Part shown: one piece after another, positions 9,567 to 18,885 of the stretch | Layout of the letters: each line of letters starts with the position of its first letter | How positions within the stretch are numbered: position 1 is the first letter of the stretch | NCBI GenBank assembly: GCA_965207985.1 | Contig: CBDBND010000033.1 | Location: 462,164-526,163, forward strand | Direction of reading: 5' to 3' | DNA from: CBDBND01 sp965207985 | GTDB lineage: Bacteria > Pseudomonadota > Alphaproteobacteria > Rhodospirillales > Rhodospirillaceae | Length of the DNA: 64,000 nucleotides | Translations under genes and position numbers: made by a program | The notes under the pieces: generated by a model | Told to the model about the DNA's origin: nothing | The model's input: only the letters and a program-made list of their open reading frames with translations | Database searches by the model: none

Positions 9567-9642
9567 CCGGTTAACCTTTTGTCTACCTTTACCCTCTTTA
9601 ACAACACGGCTAAGACATCCTAAACCGAGGATGCGTTCAGGG

Positions 9643-9677
9643 AACGGTGGCCGCTTGTTCGGCCGCCGTTCTTTTAC
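9643..9677 (+). terminator. rho-independent terminator-like hairpin
   Basis: A 12-bp GC-rich stem (GAACGGTGGCCG pairing with CGGCCGCCGTTC, one mismatch) with a short loop is followed by TTTT. It points rightward, although the gene it once served on this side has been replaced by the IS3 remnant. Confidence 0.65.
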
Positions 9678-9720
9678 GTTTTCAGCCGCAACCAAACGCC
9701 GGCTCAAGCGTTAGTAGGGT

Positions 9721-9855
9721 ATGATACAGAGACTCGCCTTTTTAATGGTGACGCTTGTGTTGGTCCTAAGCGTTTTTATCGCTTTGTACACTGTTGGTCC
9801 CACGATCGACATCAGCGGTCCCTCACCATTAAACCCGTTCTTCCCGCGCCAGTAA
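9721..9855 (+). CDS. 44-residue single-TM small protein
   Basis: Short open frame MIQRLAFLMVTLVLVLSVF and so on, with one strongly hydrophobic N-terminal segment and a short polar proline-rich tail (ISGPSPLNPFFPRQ). It sits 69 nt upstream of the VTT-type membrane gene on the same strand. Ribosome site is weak (TAGGG). Family unknown; coding status inferred from the hydrophobic helix and clean stop. Confidence 0.4.
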   Translation: MIQRLAFLMVTLVLVLSVFIALYTVGPTIDISGPSPLNPFFPRQ

Positions 9856-9924
9856 CGCACTGGGGTGGATAGCCCCTCTTCATACTCTTGATTCTGCGAT
9901 GGCGACCCTTTAGCCCGGCAGTTC

Positions 9925-10359
9925 ATGACCGTTTCCTTGCTTGCCGTTTTCACCAGCGCCTTCCTTGCAGCCACCGTTCTCCCCTTTTCATCGGAAGTGG
10001 TGTTGGCGGCTGCACTGGCTGATGAGTCCCTCAGCCGGTGGCTGTTGTGGACGGCGGCAACGGCAGGCAACACCTTGGGCGCGGTGATCAATTGGGGCTT
10101 GGGCCGCTTTGCCGCACAGTTCAGCAACCGGCGCTGGTTTCCGGCAACAGCGGAACAGATGGCACGCGCCGAGACGTGGATGCAGCGCTACGGCCAATGG
10201 AGCCTGTTGCTGGCCTGGCTGCCGGTGGTGGGCGATGCCCTCACCGTTGCTGCTGGCGTCTTGCGTGTCCGACTGACCGTCTTCGTGCTGCTGGTGGGGA
10301 AAGGGAAAGGCGCGCGCTATGCGGCTGTCGTAGCAGGCGTGGACGCGTTGGTATATTGA
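9925..10359 (+). CDS. YqaA/VTT-family inner-membrane protein
   Basis: A 144-residue membrane protein. The N-terminal half (FLAATVLPFSSEVVL, then GNTLGAVINWGLGRF) matches the SNARE-associated/DedA-type YqaA family, with the LPxxSE and GNxxG pattern. It ends with RARYA-like helix sequence slightly different from the norm (GKGKGARYAAVVAG). Role in lipid scrambling or membrane homeostasis is inferred from the family only. Confidence 0.75.
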   Translation: MTVSLLAVFTSAFLAATVLPFSSEVVLAAALADESLSRWLLWTAATAGNTLGAVINWGLGRFAAQFSNRRWFPATAEQMARAETWMQRYGQWSLLLAWLPVVGDALTVAAGVLRVRLTVFVLLVGKGKGARYAAVVAGVDALVY

Positions 10360-10378
10360 AACTCTTTAGCCGACGTCT

Positions 10379-10862
10379 TTAGTCCTTATCTTCCAGCACC
10401 ATCAAATTACGGGTGAAGCGCTCCTCGCCCACTTTGATTTCATCGTGTCCTGTAGTCTCGAAACCGAACTTTTTAAACACGGGCACACTCAAGTCGCTGG
10501 CCTCGGCAAAGAACCTCTTGATGCCGTGGGCGCGCGCTTCTTCCAATACATGAGAGACCAACGCCGTGGCGATCCCTTTACCGGAGCTGTCGGAACGGAT
10601 GTAGAGGGAGGCGATATGGCCGTCTGGTTCATAGCCGCAAAAACCCAAGGGTCCGCTGTCGTCCACCGCCACGTTAGGTGACCGGGCTTAAGATAAAGCG
10701 CATGAAACTTTCTTCCGTTGCCGAATTGGCCCAGGCTTCCATTTGTTCCTGCGAATAGTGCTCGGCGCCTTGGACCTGGATGGCATCGCGATACAGGTCG
10801 ATCAACTCAACCAGATCGGTTTCTTCGGCGTGACAGATTTCCATTTCGTGTCTTTCGCTCAC
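10379..10862 (-). pseudogene. GNAT acetyltransferase split by a one-base insertion
   Basis: Two abutting frames make one GNAT domain. The first (from 10862, MSERHEMEICHAEETDL) ends at a TAA at 10674; the second contains the acetyl-CoA site HIASLYIRSDSSGKGIATAL (R/Q-x-x-G-x-G/A) and an FKKFGFE tail. Removing one T in ACCTAAC near 10676 fuses them as SPVTNVAVDDSG. Its ATG overlaps the stop of the VOC gene upstream (ATGA), indicating a two-gene operon. Real frameshift or sequencing error. Confidence 0.8.
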
Positions 10863-11836
10863 CGTTCCGTAAACTCGAACATCTCTTCGTTGGGGCCTTT
10901 GACCAGCATCATGCGGTAGGCATCGCCGTCGCCTTCTATGGACGTGGGCGCTTGAACAATGTCGTAGCCCATGCCGTCGAGCCGGCCATGCAACGCGTCC
11001 AGATCATCCGTATCGTGGGTGAGCAAGGAAAAGCCGAGCTTACCGGGTTGCATGCGGCCGGTCAGACGTTTGCCGGTGCGGTCATAGAAATGCACGCAGA
11101 GGATTTTTCCGCTGGCCTCCCCTTCGTCGGCCCAAAGCAAAAAGTGCACCCGGGTGCCATGGGGCACGCCGGTGAGATCGTCCACTTTGTTGCGGTACTC
11201 GTCCGGCGTTTCGTCGTCACCGACGGCGATCAGGCCGAGGCCTTCATCATAGAACCGGCGTGTTTCGTCTAGATCACCGGCAACCACCGAGATGGTGGGG
11301 ACTTCCGAAAACGGCCCGTCGGGCGATCCCGGCCGCATGGACGTGGTTGCGTGAACATGACCGACCATGATGAGAATGGGCACACCGTCGGGACCGGAGA
11401 ACAAACACTCTTCACTCGTTGTCGGACCGATCTGGTGTTTCATCGGCGGCGAGCGGAAGGCGTACCCGGCTTGTTCGATTTGTTCCACGTAAGGACCGAT
11501 TGGGTCTGCCACGTAAAAGTCGAGGGCCTTGGAGCCGACGTCCGTGCCGGAATCCGGATTCTCGGAGCCGAAATCCAGCCGCACCTTTTCCGTAGCCGCC
11601 GGTGTGTACTGCACCAACCGCAGCCAGCCGATCGGATAACCCTTACAGGAAAGTTCGGCGAAGCGTGCCGTCGTACCGGACCCGAGACCCCAAGCCGTTA
11701 GCAACGCAGACGGCAGGTCCCCCTCCCGTTCGACACGAAGCTCCATGATGTCGCGAAACAACGTGAGGGCCTGCTCGATATCCGTGACCCCCACCGTCGC
11801 CATGCGCATGGCCCCTGCGTAACCCGGTTTTGCCAT
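10859..11836 (-). CDS. two-domain glyoxalase-fold (VOC) protein
   Basis: A 325-residue protein with two vicinal-oxygen-chelate modules. Each begins with a paired strand-helix unit typical of VOC domains (ATVGVTDIEQALTLFRDIM and SVVAGDLDETRRFYDEGLGL). Possible metal-binding E/H residues sit in the terminal strands (MMLVKGPNEEMFEFTE). Likely a lyase, isomerase or dioxygenase-like protein; the substrate is unknown. It is first in an operon with the broken GNAT gene and divergent from the metallo-beta-lactamase operon. Confidence 0.78.
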   Translation of the reverse strand: MAKPGYAGAMRMATVGVTDIEQALTLFRDIMELRVEREGDLPSALLTAWGLGSGTTARFAELSCKGYPIGWLRLVQYTPAATEKVRLDFGSENPDSGTDVGSKALDFYVADPIGPYVEQIEQAGYAFRSPPMKHQIGPTTSEECLFSGPDGVPILIMVGHVHATTSMRPGSPDGPFSEVPTISVVAGDLDETRRFYDEGLGLIAVGDDETPDEYRNKVDDLTGVPHGTRVHFLLWADEGEASGKILCVHFYDRTGKRLTGRMQPGKLGFSLLTHDTDDLDALHGRLDGMGYDIVQAPTSIEGDGDAYRMMLVKGPNEEMFEFTER

Positions 11837-12003
11837 TGCAGCGTCCCCCTACGAACACAGCGGCAGATGTCCGGCCCTTTGTTCGGTCTGGACCCTTTTG
11901 CCGCCCTTCCTTTGAAGCCTATTATGAGCAGTCGCCGGACGGACACAACGAAAGTCTTGGCGGATGAACATGCGCCAAAAAAGCGCACGACAGGGAGGGA
12001 CGT

Positions 12004-12909
12004 ATGGGCCGGTGGTCAAGTGGGCTTGCCCTAGTACTAGGCGTTGCAGTTGGGTCGTTTGAATTTAACCTGCACGCTCAGGAACGAGGCCAGGCCACCG
12101 ATCTAATACCGATCAATTTTGGCCGGGCGACGACGGTTCAACTAGGCGACGGCATCTATACCTTCACCAAACAAGGTGCGCGCAACATCTTCATCGTCAC
12201 CGATGACGGTGTCATTGCCACCGACCCCATCAGCCCGGAAGCGGCTGAGGCCTATATGGAGGAAATCCGCAAGGTCACCGACCAGCCGATCACGTATTTG
12301 GTCTATTCCCACCAACATTGGGATCACATACGCGGCGGACAGATCTTCAAAGACGCCGGCGCGACCGTGGTCAGTCATCAGGAATGCGTCAAATACTTTC
12401 ACCGTGACCCCCATCCTGACTTTGTGCCGCCGGATATGACCTTCGAAGGGCCGCGCTACGATTTGGAATTGGGCGGCCGGACGCTTGAACTCCATTACTT
12501 TGGGCGCAATCACGGGGATTGTCTGGTTGTCATGCGCATTCCGGAGATCAATGCCATCTTTCTGGTTGATCTGGTCACACCTTACGGGGTCAGCGGCGGT
12601 TCCGGCTTGATCAACGATTTCTACCCGCCCGACTGGATCCGTTCGCTCAAACAGATCGAAGCCATGGAGTTCGATTACATGATCGGAGGCCACGGTCCGC
12701 CCAAAGCGCCGCCCTGGGCAATCAGCGAACGGCGGGAATATATCGAAGCCTTGATGGCCGCTGTGAAAGCGGAATTGGACCGGGGCACACCTTCCGCCGA
12801 CGTGGCGAATGTTATTCGCCTGCCCAAGTTTCAGCACCTGCGCAATTACGACCGTCTGCTGTCGCGCAATGCGGAGCGCATTCGCACGTACTACATTCTC
12901 GGCTGGTAG
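12004..12909 (+). CDS. exported MBL-fold metallohydrolase 1
   Basis: First of six paralogues in an apparent operon. N-terminal hydrophobic signal, then a metallo-beta-lactamase fold: GVIATDPI (Asp strand), SHQHWDH (HxHxDH), the third histidine in FGRNHGDC and the last in GGHGPP. The 301-residue length and the C-terminal YYILGW ending are shared, with variation, by all intact paralogues. The layout resembles secreted MBL hydrolases of the SoxH/quinoprotein-relay group; substrate unknown. Preceded by AGGGAGGGACGT. Confidence 0.88.
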   Translation: MGRWSSGLALVLGVAVGSFEFNLHAQERGQATDLIPINFGRATTVQLGDGIYTFTKQGARNIFIVTDDGVIATDPISPEAAEAYMEEIRKVTDQPITYLVYSHQHWDHIRGGQIFKDAGATVVSHQECVKYFHRDPHPDFVPPDMTFEGPRYDLELGGRTLELHYFGRNHGDCLVVMRIPEINAIFLVDLVTPYGVSGGSGLINDFYPPDWIRSLKQIEAMEFDYMIGGHGPPKAPPWAISERREYIEALMAAVKAELDRGTPSADVANVIRLPKFQHLRNYDRLLSRNAERIRTYYILGW

Positions 12910-12919
12910 GGGACATGTG

Positions 12920-13819
12920 ATGATGAAATGTCCTGCCCTAACATTCCTTGCCGCCCTGACACTCTCGGCCTGTTCGACGGCGCAGGAGCCCTCGTCTTTT
13001 TCACCAGGTCCGGCGACTCCTTTCGGCACTTTGAGCGCCGTCACCACCGACATGGGAGACGGGCTCTATACGGTAAGCGCTGGTGGGGGGCGCACGGTCT
13101 TTCTCGTTGGCGACGAAGCAGTCTTAGTGGGCGACCCAATTAATATTCCGGCCGCTCAACAGATTCTTGAAGAAATCCGCCGTGTGACAAGCAAACCGAT
13201 CCGCTACGTCGTCTATTCCCACAGCCATTGGGATCACGTCCGCGGCGGGCAGGTATTCAAAGACGAAGGCGCGGAAATTTGGAGCCATGAAAACTGTCTG
13301 CCCCATCTCTACCGCAACCCCAATCCGGAAGTGGTCATTCCTGACCGCTCCTATCAGCGTAAACACGTGCTCGACGTGGGCAATGCAACGGCGGAACTCT
13401 ATTACCACGGCCCCAACCATTCCGATTGCAGCACTCACTTGTATTTCCCCGATCATAAGATCGTGCATATCGTCGATACGGTGCAGCCCTATGCTGTCTC
13501 GGGCGCTGGCGGGCGGATGAATGACTCCTATCCGCGGCTGTTCGTGGAATCTCTAAAACACCTTGAAGAAGAGCTGCCGTTCGAGCGCATGATTCCCGGT
13601 CATGGCGGACCGGAAGCCCCGCGGGAAGCGGTGACCATCCGCCGTGAATATCAACAGGCTCTTTTGGATGCGGTAAAAGCGGAGATCGATCGTGGCACGC
13701 CCTTCGGTGAAATCCCCGCTGCCGTCTCCCTGCCCCAGTTCAGTGATCTGCAGGGCTATGACCAATACTTGGCCGCCAACGCCCAGCGCATTCTCATCTA
13801 CTACACGATTGGGTGGTGA
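12920..13819 (+). CDS. MBL-fold metallohydrolase 2, predicted lipoprotein
   Basis: Starts at the ATG doublet at 12920, 10 nt after the previous stop. The N-terminus MMKCPALTFLAALTLSAC has a lipobox (LSAC), so this copy is probably membrane-anchored, unlike its siblings. Metal site: HSHWDH, GPNHSDC, PGHGGP. The ATD strand is altered to VLVGDPI. Ends with YYTIGW. Confidence 0.88.
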   Translation: MMKCPALTFLAALTLSACSTAQEPSSFSPGPATPFGTLSAVTTDMGDGLYTVSAGGGRTVFLVGDEAVLVGDPINIPAAQQILEEIRRVTSKPIRYVVYSHSHWDHVRGGQVFKDEGAEIWSHENCLPHLYRNPNPEVVIPDRSYQRKHVLDVGNATAELYYHGPNHSDCSTHLYFPDHKIVHIVDTVQPYAVSGAGGRMNDSYPRLFVESLKHLEEELPFERMIPGHGGPEAPREAVTIRREYQQALLDAVKAEIDRGTPFGEIPAAVSLPQFSDLQGYDQYLAANAQRILIYYTIGW

Positions 13820-13820
13820 C

Positions 13821-13844
13821 ATGTTTCACATGATTGGATGGTGA
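13821..13844 (+). repeat. seven-codon scar of a deleted MBL paralogue
   Basis: Between paralogues 2 and 3 lies ATG TTT CAC ATG ATT GGA TGG TGA (MFHMIGW stop). All paralogues end in a Y/F-H-x-x-GW motif immediately before the stop, so this reads as the 3' end of a further copy removed by unequal recombination. Confidence 0.5.
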
Positions 13845-13849
13845 TCGCC

Positions 13850-14737
13850 ATGTTCAGAATTCTAACGGCCTTGAGCGCCGCATTTCTTTTCTCAGCAAGC
13901 GTTGCGTCACAAGAAGTCTACAAACGCGAACCGCCCTACATGAGCATCTTCGGCCTGCGTGGTCATGACACCATCGAAGTGGAACCGGGGCTGTACACGT
14001 TCCGCCACGGCGGTTTCCGTAACATCTTTGTCGTCACCGATGATGGTGTCATTGCCACCGACCCCATCAATGCGACGGCGGCCGCGGTGATGCGCGAGGA
14101 GATCGCTAAGGTCACCGATCAACCGGTGAAGTATGTGGTCTACAGCCATTGGCATTGGGATCACATTCTCGGCGGACAGATCTTCAAGGACGAAGGAGCG
14201 ACGTTTGTTTCCCACGCCAATTGCGTCAATCACTTCACCTTTAATCCCCATGACGAGGTGGTCATGCCGGACGAAACATTTACCGGCAATTACGAGATCA
14301 ACCTCGGCGGAACGACGTTAGAGCTGCTCTACTTCGGCCCCAACCATTCCGACTGTAACGTGGTGATGCGGGTCAAAGGCTCCACGGTGCTGTTCGTCAA
14401 TGATTTGGTGACGCCCTATTACACCGGCTTCGGCACCATGCCCGACTATGACCCCGGGGGCTTGCTCAACACCCTTGCGGAAATGGACAAACTCGGCGCC
14501 GATCGTCTTATCGGCGGCCACGGTGTTCCCATTGCCCCGGCTTCGCAGATCGCCGAGCAGCATGCGTTTCTCAACACGCTGCTGACGGGCGTGAAACAGG
14601 CGCTGGAGAACAGAACACCGCGCCCGGAAATTCTGGCTAGCATCGATCTCTCCGCTTTCGACCACCTTGAAGGCATGGAGGACCAATTGCCGCGGTTTGT
14701 TGAGCGCATTCTCTTCTACCATACGATGGGTTGGTAG
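13850..14737 (+). CDS. exported MBL-fold metallohydrolase 3
   Basis: ATG 13850 gives a clean signal peptide (MFRILTALSAAFLFSAS, AxA-like site near VASQ). Motifs HWHWDH, GPNHSDC and GGHGVP supply the binuclear metal site. The TDDGVIATDPI segment is identical to that of paralogue 1. Ends with HTMGW. Confidence 0.88.
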   Translation: MFRILTALSAAFLFSASVASQEVYKREPPYMSIFGLRGHDTIEVEPGLYTFRHGGFRNIFVVTDDGVIATDPINATAAAVMREEIAKVTDQPVKYVVYSHWHWDHILGGQIFKDEGATFVSHANCVNHFTFNPHDEVVMPDETFTGNYEINLGGTTLELLYFGPNHSDCNVVMRVKGSTVLFVNDLVTPYYTGFGTMPDYDPGGLLNTLAEMDKLGADRLIGGHGVPIAPASQIAEQHAFLNTLLTGVKQALENRTPRPEILASIDLSAFDHLEGMEDQLPRFVERILFYHTMGW

Positions 14738-14744
14738 CCCGGCA

Positions 14745-15383
14745 ATGAGAGCTATGTCCGGACTGCTTGCTTTGTTGTGGATTGGCTGTGCGGCCGCCAA
14801 TGAGGCTTCAATCCAAACCCTCTATGCGGACATCCACCGCTTATTGCCCGGCACCTACACCAATGCGGTTCAGTTGGCGAGTCATGATGGCGGAGACGAA
14901 GCGTTTGCCCTGACCACCATCATCAAACCCCTGGCCAATCCGGAACTCGGCGAAACGCTCTTTTATCTTGAGGAATTTAGGGACAAAGATCCTGCTGCCG
15001 TGACCCGCATTCGCATCTATTCCTTCACGACGGAAGAGTCCAGGGTGCGGCTGCGGTTGTTGAACCCCCATGACATGGAAACCTTGCACGGCGCCCACGC
15101 CGATCTGTCCCGCGCTGAAAACTTGACTATGGATGACGTCAGGCTTGACCGTGACGCCTGCATGCTCGACGTGAGCCGTTACAATAGTGCCATTGTCGCC
15201 CACATGAGGCATCGGGCCTGCGACATCGGCGATATTTTTAACGATTATGAGCTGATCGTCGATCAAACCGGGTCGTGGACATGCTACGCCCGGCGTTTAT
15301 TGTCTGATGACTGCCTGGTGTGGCTGCAGATGCCCGCTTTTCCCTGTGTTCGCCAGGAACGGGTTACAGCAGCCTCGCCTTAA
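14745..15383 (+). CDS. CpcT/CpeT-like exported protein
   Basis: About 212 residues, starting 7 nt after MBL 3; ATG 14745 gives a short signal peptide (MRAMSGLLALLWIGCAAA). The mature part has the CpcT/CpeT lyase pattern: an N-terminal LLPGTYTNAVQ, a strand TTIIKPLANPELGETLFYLEE and a RIRIYSFT strand. In cyanobacteria this family attaches bilins; distant homologues occur in non-photosynthetic bacteria with unknown roles. It contains several cysteines in its second half. Its position inside the MBL operon suggests a linked periplasmic function. Confidence 0.65.
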   Translation: MRAMSGLLALLWIGCAAANEASIQTLYADIHRLLPGTYTNAVQLASHDGGDEAFALTTIIKPLANPELGETLFYLEEFRDKDPAAVTRIRIYSFTTEESRVRLRLLNPHDMETLHGAHADLSRAENLTMDDVRLDRDACMLDVSRYNSAIVAHMRHRACDIGDIFNDYELIVDQTGSWTCYARRLLSDDCLVWLQMPAFPCVRQERVTAASP

Positions 15384-15398
15384 AAATGGAGATTCACC

Positions 15399-16268
15399 AT
15401 GCGTGACGTGTTGACCACCATTCTCCTGACTTTGTTTGCCGCTGCCTTTGCCTTGGGCGCGCAAGCGCAATCCATTGACTTGTTCACCAAGTCAACGACG
15501 GAAGTGGCGCCGGGGGTGTATTCCTACGGCGCATTCTCGGCCCGCAGTCTGTTTGTGGTCATCGACGACGGTGTCATTGCAACCGATCCTGTGAGCACGA
15601 TGAACGCGGCGGATATGCGCGCGGCTATCGCCGAGGTCACCGATCAACCGGTGAAATATGTGATCTACAGCCATCAACACTGGGATCACGCATTGGGCGG
15701 AAAGCTCTTCAAAGACGAAGGCGCCACCTTCATCAGCCACGCCAATTGCATTCCTCACTTCCTGCGCCATCCCCACGACGATTTGATTCTGCCCGACTCA
15801 ACCGTTTCCGGCGACAGCGAAATCACCCTCGGGGAAAGAACGCTGAAGCTCATGTATTTCGGCCCCAATCACGGGGACTGCATGCTGGTGATGCAGGTGG
15901 AAGGAACGGACGTGCTCTACATCAACGATCTTGTCACGCCCTATTCTGTCGGCCTCGGCTTCATGCCTGACTATGACCCGGGGGAATGGGTGCGCACGCT
16001 TAAGGAACTAGAGGCCATGGACGGCTGGACCGACTTCGTCGACGGTCATGGCATTCCTGTGGCTCCCAAGGAAGCGATGATCCAGCGCCGGCGTTACATA
16101 GAAGCGCTGATGCAGGCAGTGCGGGACGGTATCGCCGAGGGCCGGCGCATGGACGCGCTTTACGACACCATCGAGCTACCGGAAGAGTTCCGCGAGATGC
16201 GCGGCTATGAGGAACACCTGCGCCGCGCTGCCGAACGCATTTACCACTACTACACGATGGGGTGGTGA
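15399..16268 (+). CDS. exported MBL-fold metallohydrolase 4
   Basis: 289 residues; signal peptide MRDVLTTILLTLFAAAFA with cleavage near AQAQ. Metal site HQHWDH, GPNHGDC and DGHGIP. AGCCTC-rich upstream, 15 nt after the CpeT-like gene. Ends YYTMGW. The stop lies 2 nt before the next paralogue. Confidence 0.88.
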   Translation: MRDVLTTILLTLFAAAFALGAQAQSIDLFTKSTTEVAPGVYSYGAFSARSLFVVIDDGVIATDPVSTMNAADMRAAIAEVTDQPVKYVIYSHQHWDHALGGKLFKDEGATFISHANCIPHFLRHPHDDLILPDSTVSGDSEITLGERTLKLMYFGPNHGDCMLVMQVEGTDVLYINDLVTPYSVGLGFMPDYDPGEWVRTLKELEAMDGWTDFVDGHGIPVAPKEAMIQRRRYIEALMQAVRDGIAEGRRMDALYDTIELPEEFREMRGYEEHLRRAAERIYHYYTMGW

Positions 16269-17069
16269 TCATGATGAAAACAAACCTGGCATTTATAATA
16301 TTGTCGATGCTGCTGCTATCACCGGCCGTGGCCCAAGAAAGTGAGCCGAGCATCGAAGAGTTGCTGAAACCGGCGCCCAACCCGGCGTGGAATGTCATAA
16401 TCCGCACGGGCCAAAAAACAACCAAAATTGACGAAGGTCTGTATGTGTACCGTTACAAAGGAACGCGGAGCATTTTCATTGTCACCGATGAGGGTGTCAT
16501 TGCCACAGATCCGGTCAGCTTAGAGCACGCTGAACATTATCGAGCTGCTATTGCTGAAGTGACCGACCAGCCCGTGAAGTACGTCGTCTATAGCCACGAA
16601 CACTGGGATCACATTGTTGGCGGACAGATCTTTAAGGACGAAGGCGCGACATTCATCAGCCATGAGAATTGCGTCAAGCACTTTATTGAGTTCCCCCATC
16701 CCGATGTTGTCATGCCAGACATTACCTTTCCCGATGATTACGTCTTGGAATTCGGCGGGCGGTCACTGGAACTGCTTTATTTCGGACCAAACCACGGCAA
16801 ATGCATGGTGGTGATGCGTCCGGATCCAGGTGACTATATCTTTACGGTCGACCTGGTCACGGCGGGAAGTGTTCCTTTCGGCGTCATGCCCGACTACTCG
16901 CCTCCTCATTGGATTCGCACGCTCAAAGAGATCGAAGCGTTGGACTACAAGGTCATGATCAACGGGCACGGGGCCCTGGTGTCGCATCCCTCAGCGATTA
17001 CAGAACGGCGTATATACCTGGAAACATTGATGTCGAAGGTGAAAGCGGCGAAAGACGAGGGTCTCACTA

Positions 17070-17915
17070 GGGTCTGTTGACATTTAACGCATGGCGATGA
17101 TGGTTGCGACGAGGTTGCAGTTTGCGGCGCAGCTGATGTCGGTCTTGTCGTAGCGTGTTGCGATGCCACGGAATTCCTTGATCTTGGCGAAGTAGTTTTC
17201 GATCAGATGTCGCCAGCGGTACATGTGCTTGTCGTAGGCCGCCGGCCGCTTCCTGTTGGCGAGCGAGGGAATGACGGCGCTTGCGCCACGTTGGTCCAGT
17301 TGCTCTCGCAGCCAGCCGGCATCGAATGCCTTGTCGGCGATGAGGGCATCGAAGTGAACGTCGTCGATCAACGGCTGGACGCCCATCATGTCGTGGCGCT
17401 GGCCAGGGAGCAGCACGAAGCGGACCAGACACCCCAGTGCGTCGACCAGGGCGATGATCTTGGTGGTCAATCCGCCCCGTGATCGGCCGATGGCCTGATT
17501 TTGAGTCCCCCTTTTGCGCCGCTCGCCTTCTGGTGAACGCTGACGATGGTGGCGTCGATGAGGGCATATTCGAAATCCGGTTCCGCCGACAACTCCTCGA
17601 ACAGCCGCTCGAAGACACCCTTCTTCGCCCATCGGCGAAAGCGCTGGAAGACGCTGTTCCAATTGCCGAACGCCGGGGGCAGAGCGCGCCACGGCGACCC
17701 TGCGCGCACCCGCCACAAAACCGCCTCCAAAAACAGGCGGTTGTCCGCCGCCGTCACGCCACGGTCCGTCGCCTTGCCCGGTAGATGACGCCAAATTTTC
17801 TCCCAAACATTGTCCGTGATCACAAAACGCTCTGACTTCATCAAACACTCCTTGCAAAAGGAGGCTTGAATCACTTTTCCGCGACATTGGGAATCCACTA
17901 AATGTCAACAGACCC
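17070..17915 (-). mobile_element. complete IS5-family (IS427-type) element with TA duplication
   Basis: 846 bp bounded by the inverted repeats GGGTCTGTTGACATTTA and TAAATGTCAACAGACCC, flanked by TA on both sides. The size, ends and two-frame transposase are those of the IS427 group. Confidence 0.93.
17084..17841 (-). CDS. IS5-family transposase, two frames joined by -1 frameshift
   Basis: The upstream frame starts at ATG 17841 (MKSERFVITDNVWEKIW) and holds the DUF4096-like N-terminal domain; the downstream frame holds the DDE catalytic part (NQAIGRSRGGLTTKI, ADKAFD, HLIENYFAKIKEFRGIATRYDK). The phase relation is -1, and the crossing falls at the AAAAGGGGG run near 17503-17511, the usual programmed slip site in this IS group. 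Confidence 0.88.
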
Positions 17916-18038
17916 TAATGATGAAATCGTCGAGACTGTGCGCCTCCCACAGTTTGATTACTTGCGTGGCTACGATGCCGACATACAGGAAAACGTTTGG
18001 CGGGCCGTGGCCTTCTATCACATTGGATGGTGAATGAC

Positions 18039-18824
18039 ATGAGAACGACTGCTCTTTTGACCATAGCCATATTGTTCATTGCCCCACCCGTCTTCGCAGC
18101 GGAAGGTGGGCCGAGCATTGAGGAAATGATGAAACCGGCGCCGAACCCGTCTTGGAACGGGTTCATGCTGGCCGGTCATTCAACGACAAAAATCGACGAC
18201 GGCCTTTATGCGTTCCGGTACACGGGCACCCGAAGCATTTTTATCGTCACCGACGAAGGGGTGATCGCCACCGACCCGGTCAGTGTCGAGCATTCCAGGA
18301 TCATGCGCGAGGAAATCGCCAAGATCACCGACCAGCCGGTCAAGTATGTGGTCTATAGCCATGAACACTGGGACCACGCGCCCGGCGGACAAATCTTTAA
18401 GGACGAAGGCGCGACGTTTATCAGCCATGAAAACTGCGCCAGGGAATTCATCGACAACCCGCATCCTGACGTTGTCATGCCCGACATTACGTTCACCGAT
18501 GATTACACCCTGGAGTTTGGCGGCCGGACGCTGGAACTCCTCTACTTCGGTCCTAACCACGGAGAATGCATGGTGGTGATGCGGCCCGACCCGGGGGACT
18601 ACATCTTTGTTGTCGATCTGGTCACCTCCGGCGGCGCGCCCCTTGGCTTCTTTTCAGATTATTCGCCTCATCACTGGGTGCGTTCACTCAAAGAGATCGA
18701 AGCTCTGGACTACAAGGCCATGATCGGCGGGCACGGATCCCTTCTCTCCCACCCCTCGGCTGTGACCGAACGGCGCATGTATCCCCGTAGCCGCTGCGCT
18801 CGGCATGGTGCGAGCCGTCGATGA
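18039..18824 (+). pseudogene. MBL-fold metallohydrolase 6, C-terminally truncated
   Basis: ATG 18039 follows paralogue 5 by 5 nt and gives a signal peptide (MRTTALLTIAILFIAPP). All metal motifs are present (HEHWDH, GPNHGEC, GGHGSL) and it is the closest relative of paralogue 5. Family homology stops at about 18783 after TERRMY; the last 14 codons are foreign. The missing part is the C-terminal helical tail (about 50 residues including the GW end). Confidence 0.88.
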
Positions 18825-18885
18825 CGACGCTTGCCCTCGTAGCTCCTCGTTGCGCGCGCTCTTGCAACGCCTCGGCCACCGTTGG

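Larger units (their letters stand above)
16271..18033 (+). pseudogene. MBL-fold metallohydrolase 5, interrupted by an IS5-family element
   Basis: The 5' part (16271-17069) has a signal peptide and the motifs HEHWDH, GPNHGKC and NGHGAL. The reading frame resumes exactly after the IS at 17918. Removing the IS and one TA copy restores KDEGLTNDEIVETVRLPQ and the family ending FYHIGW. The insertion is therefore recent: no further decay is visible in either half. Confidence 0.95.
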
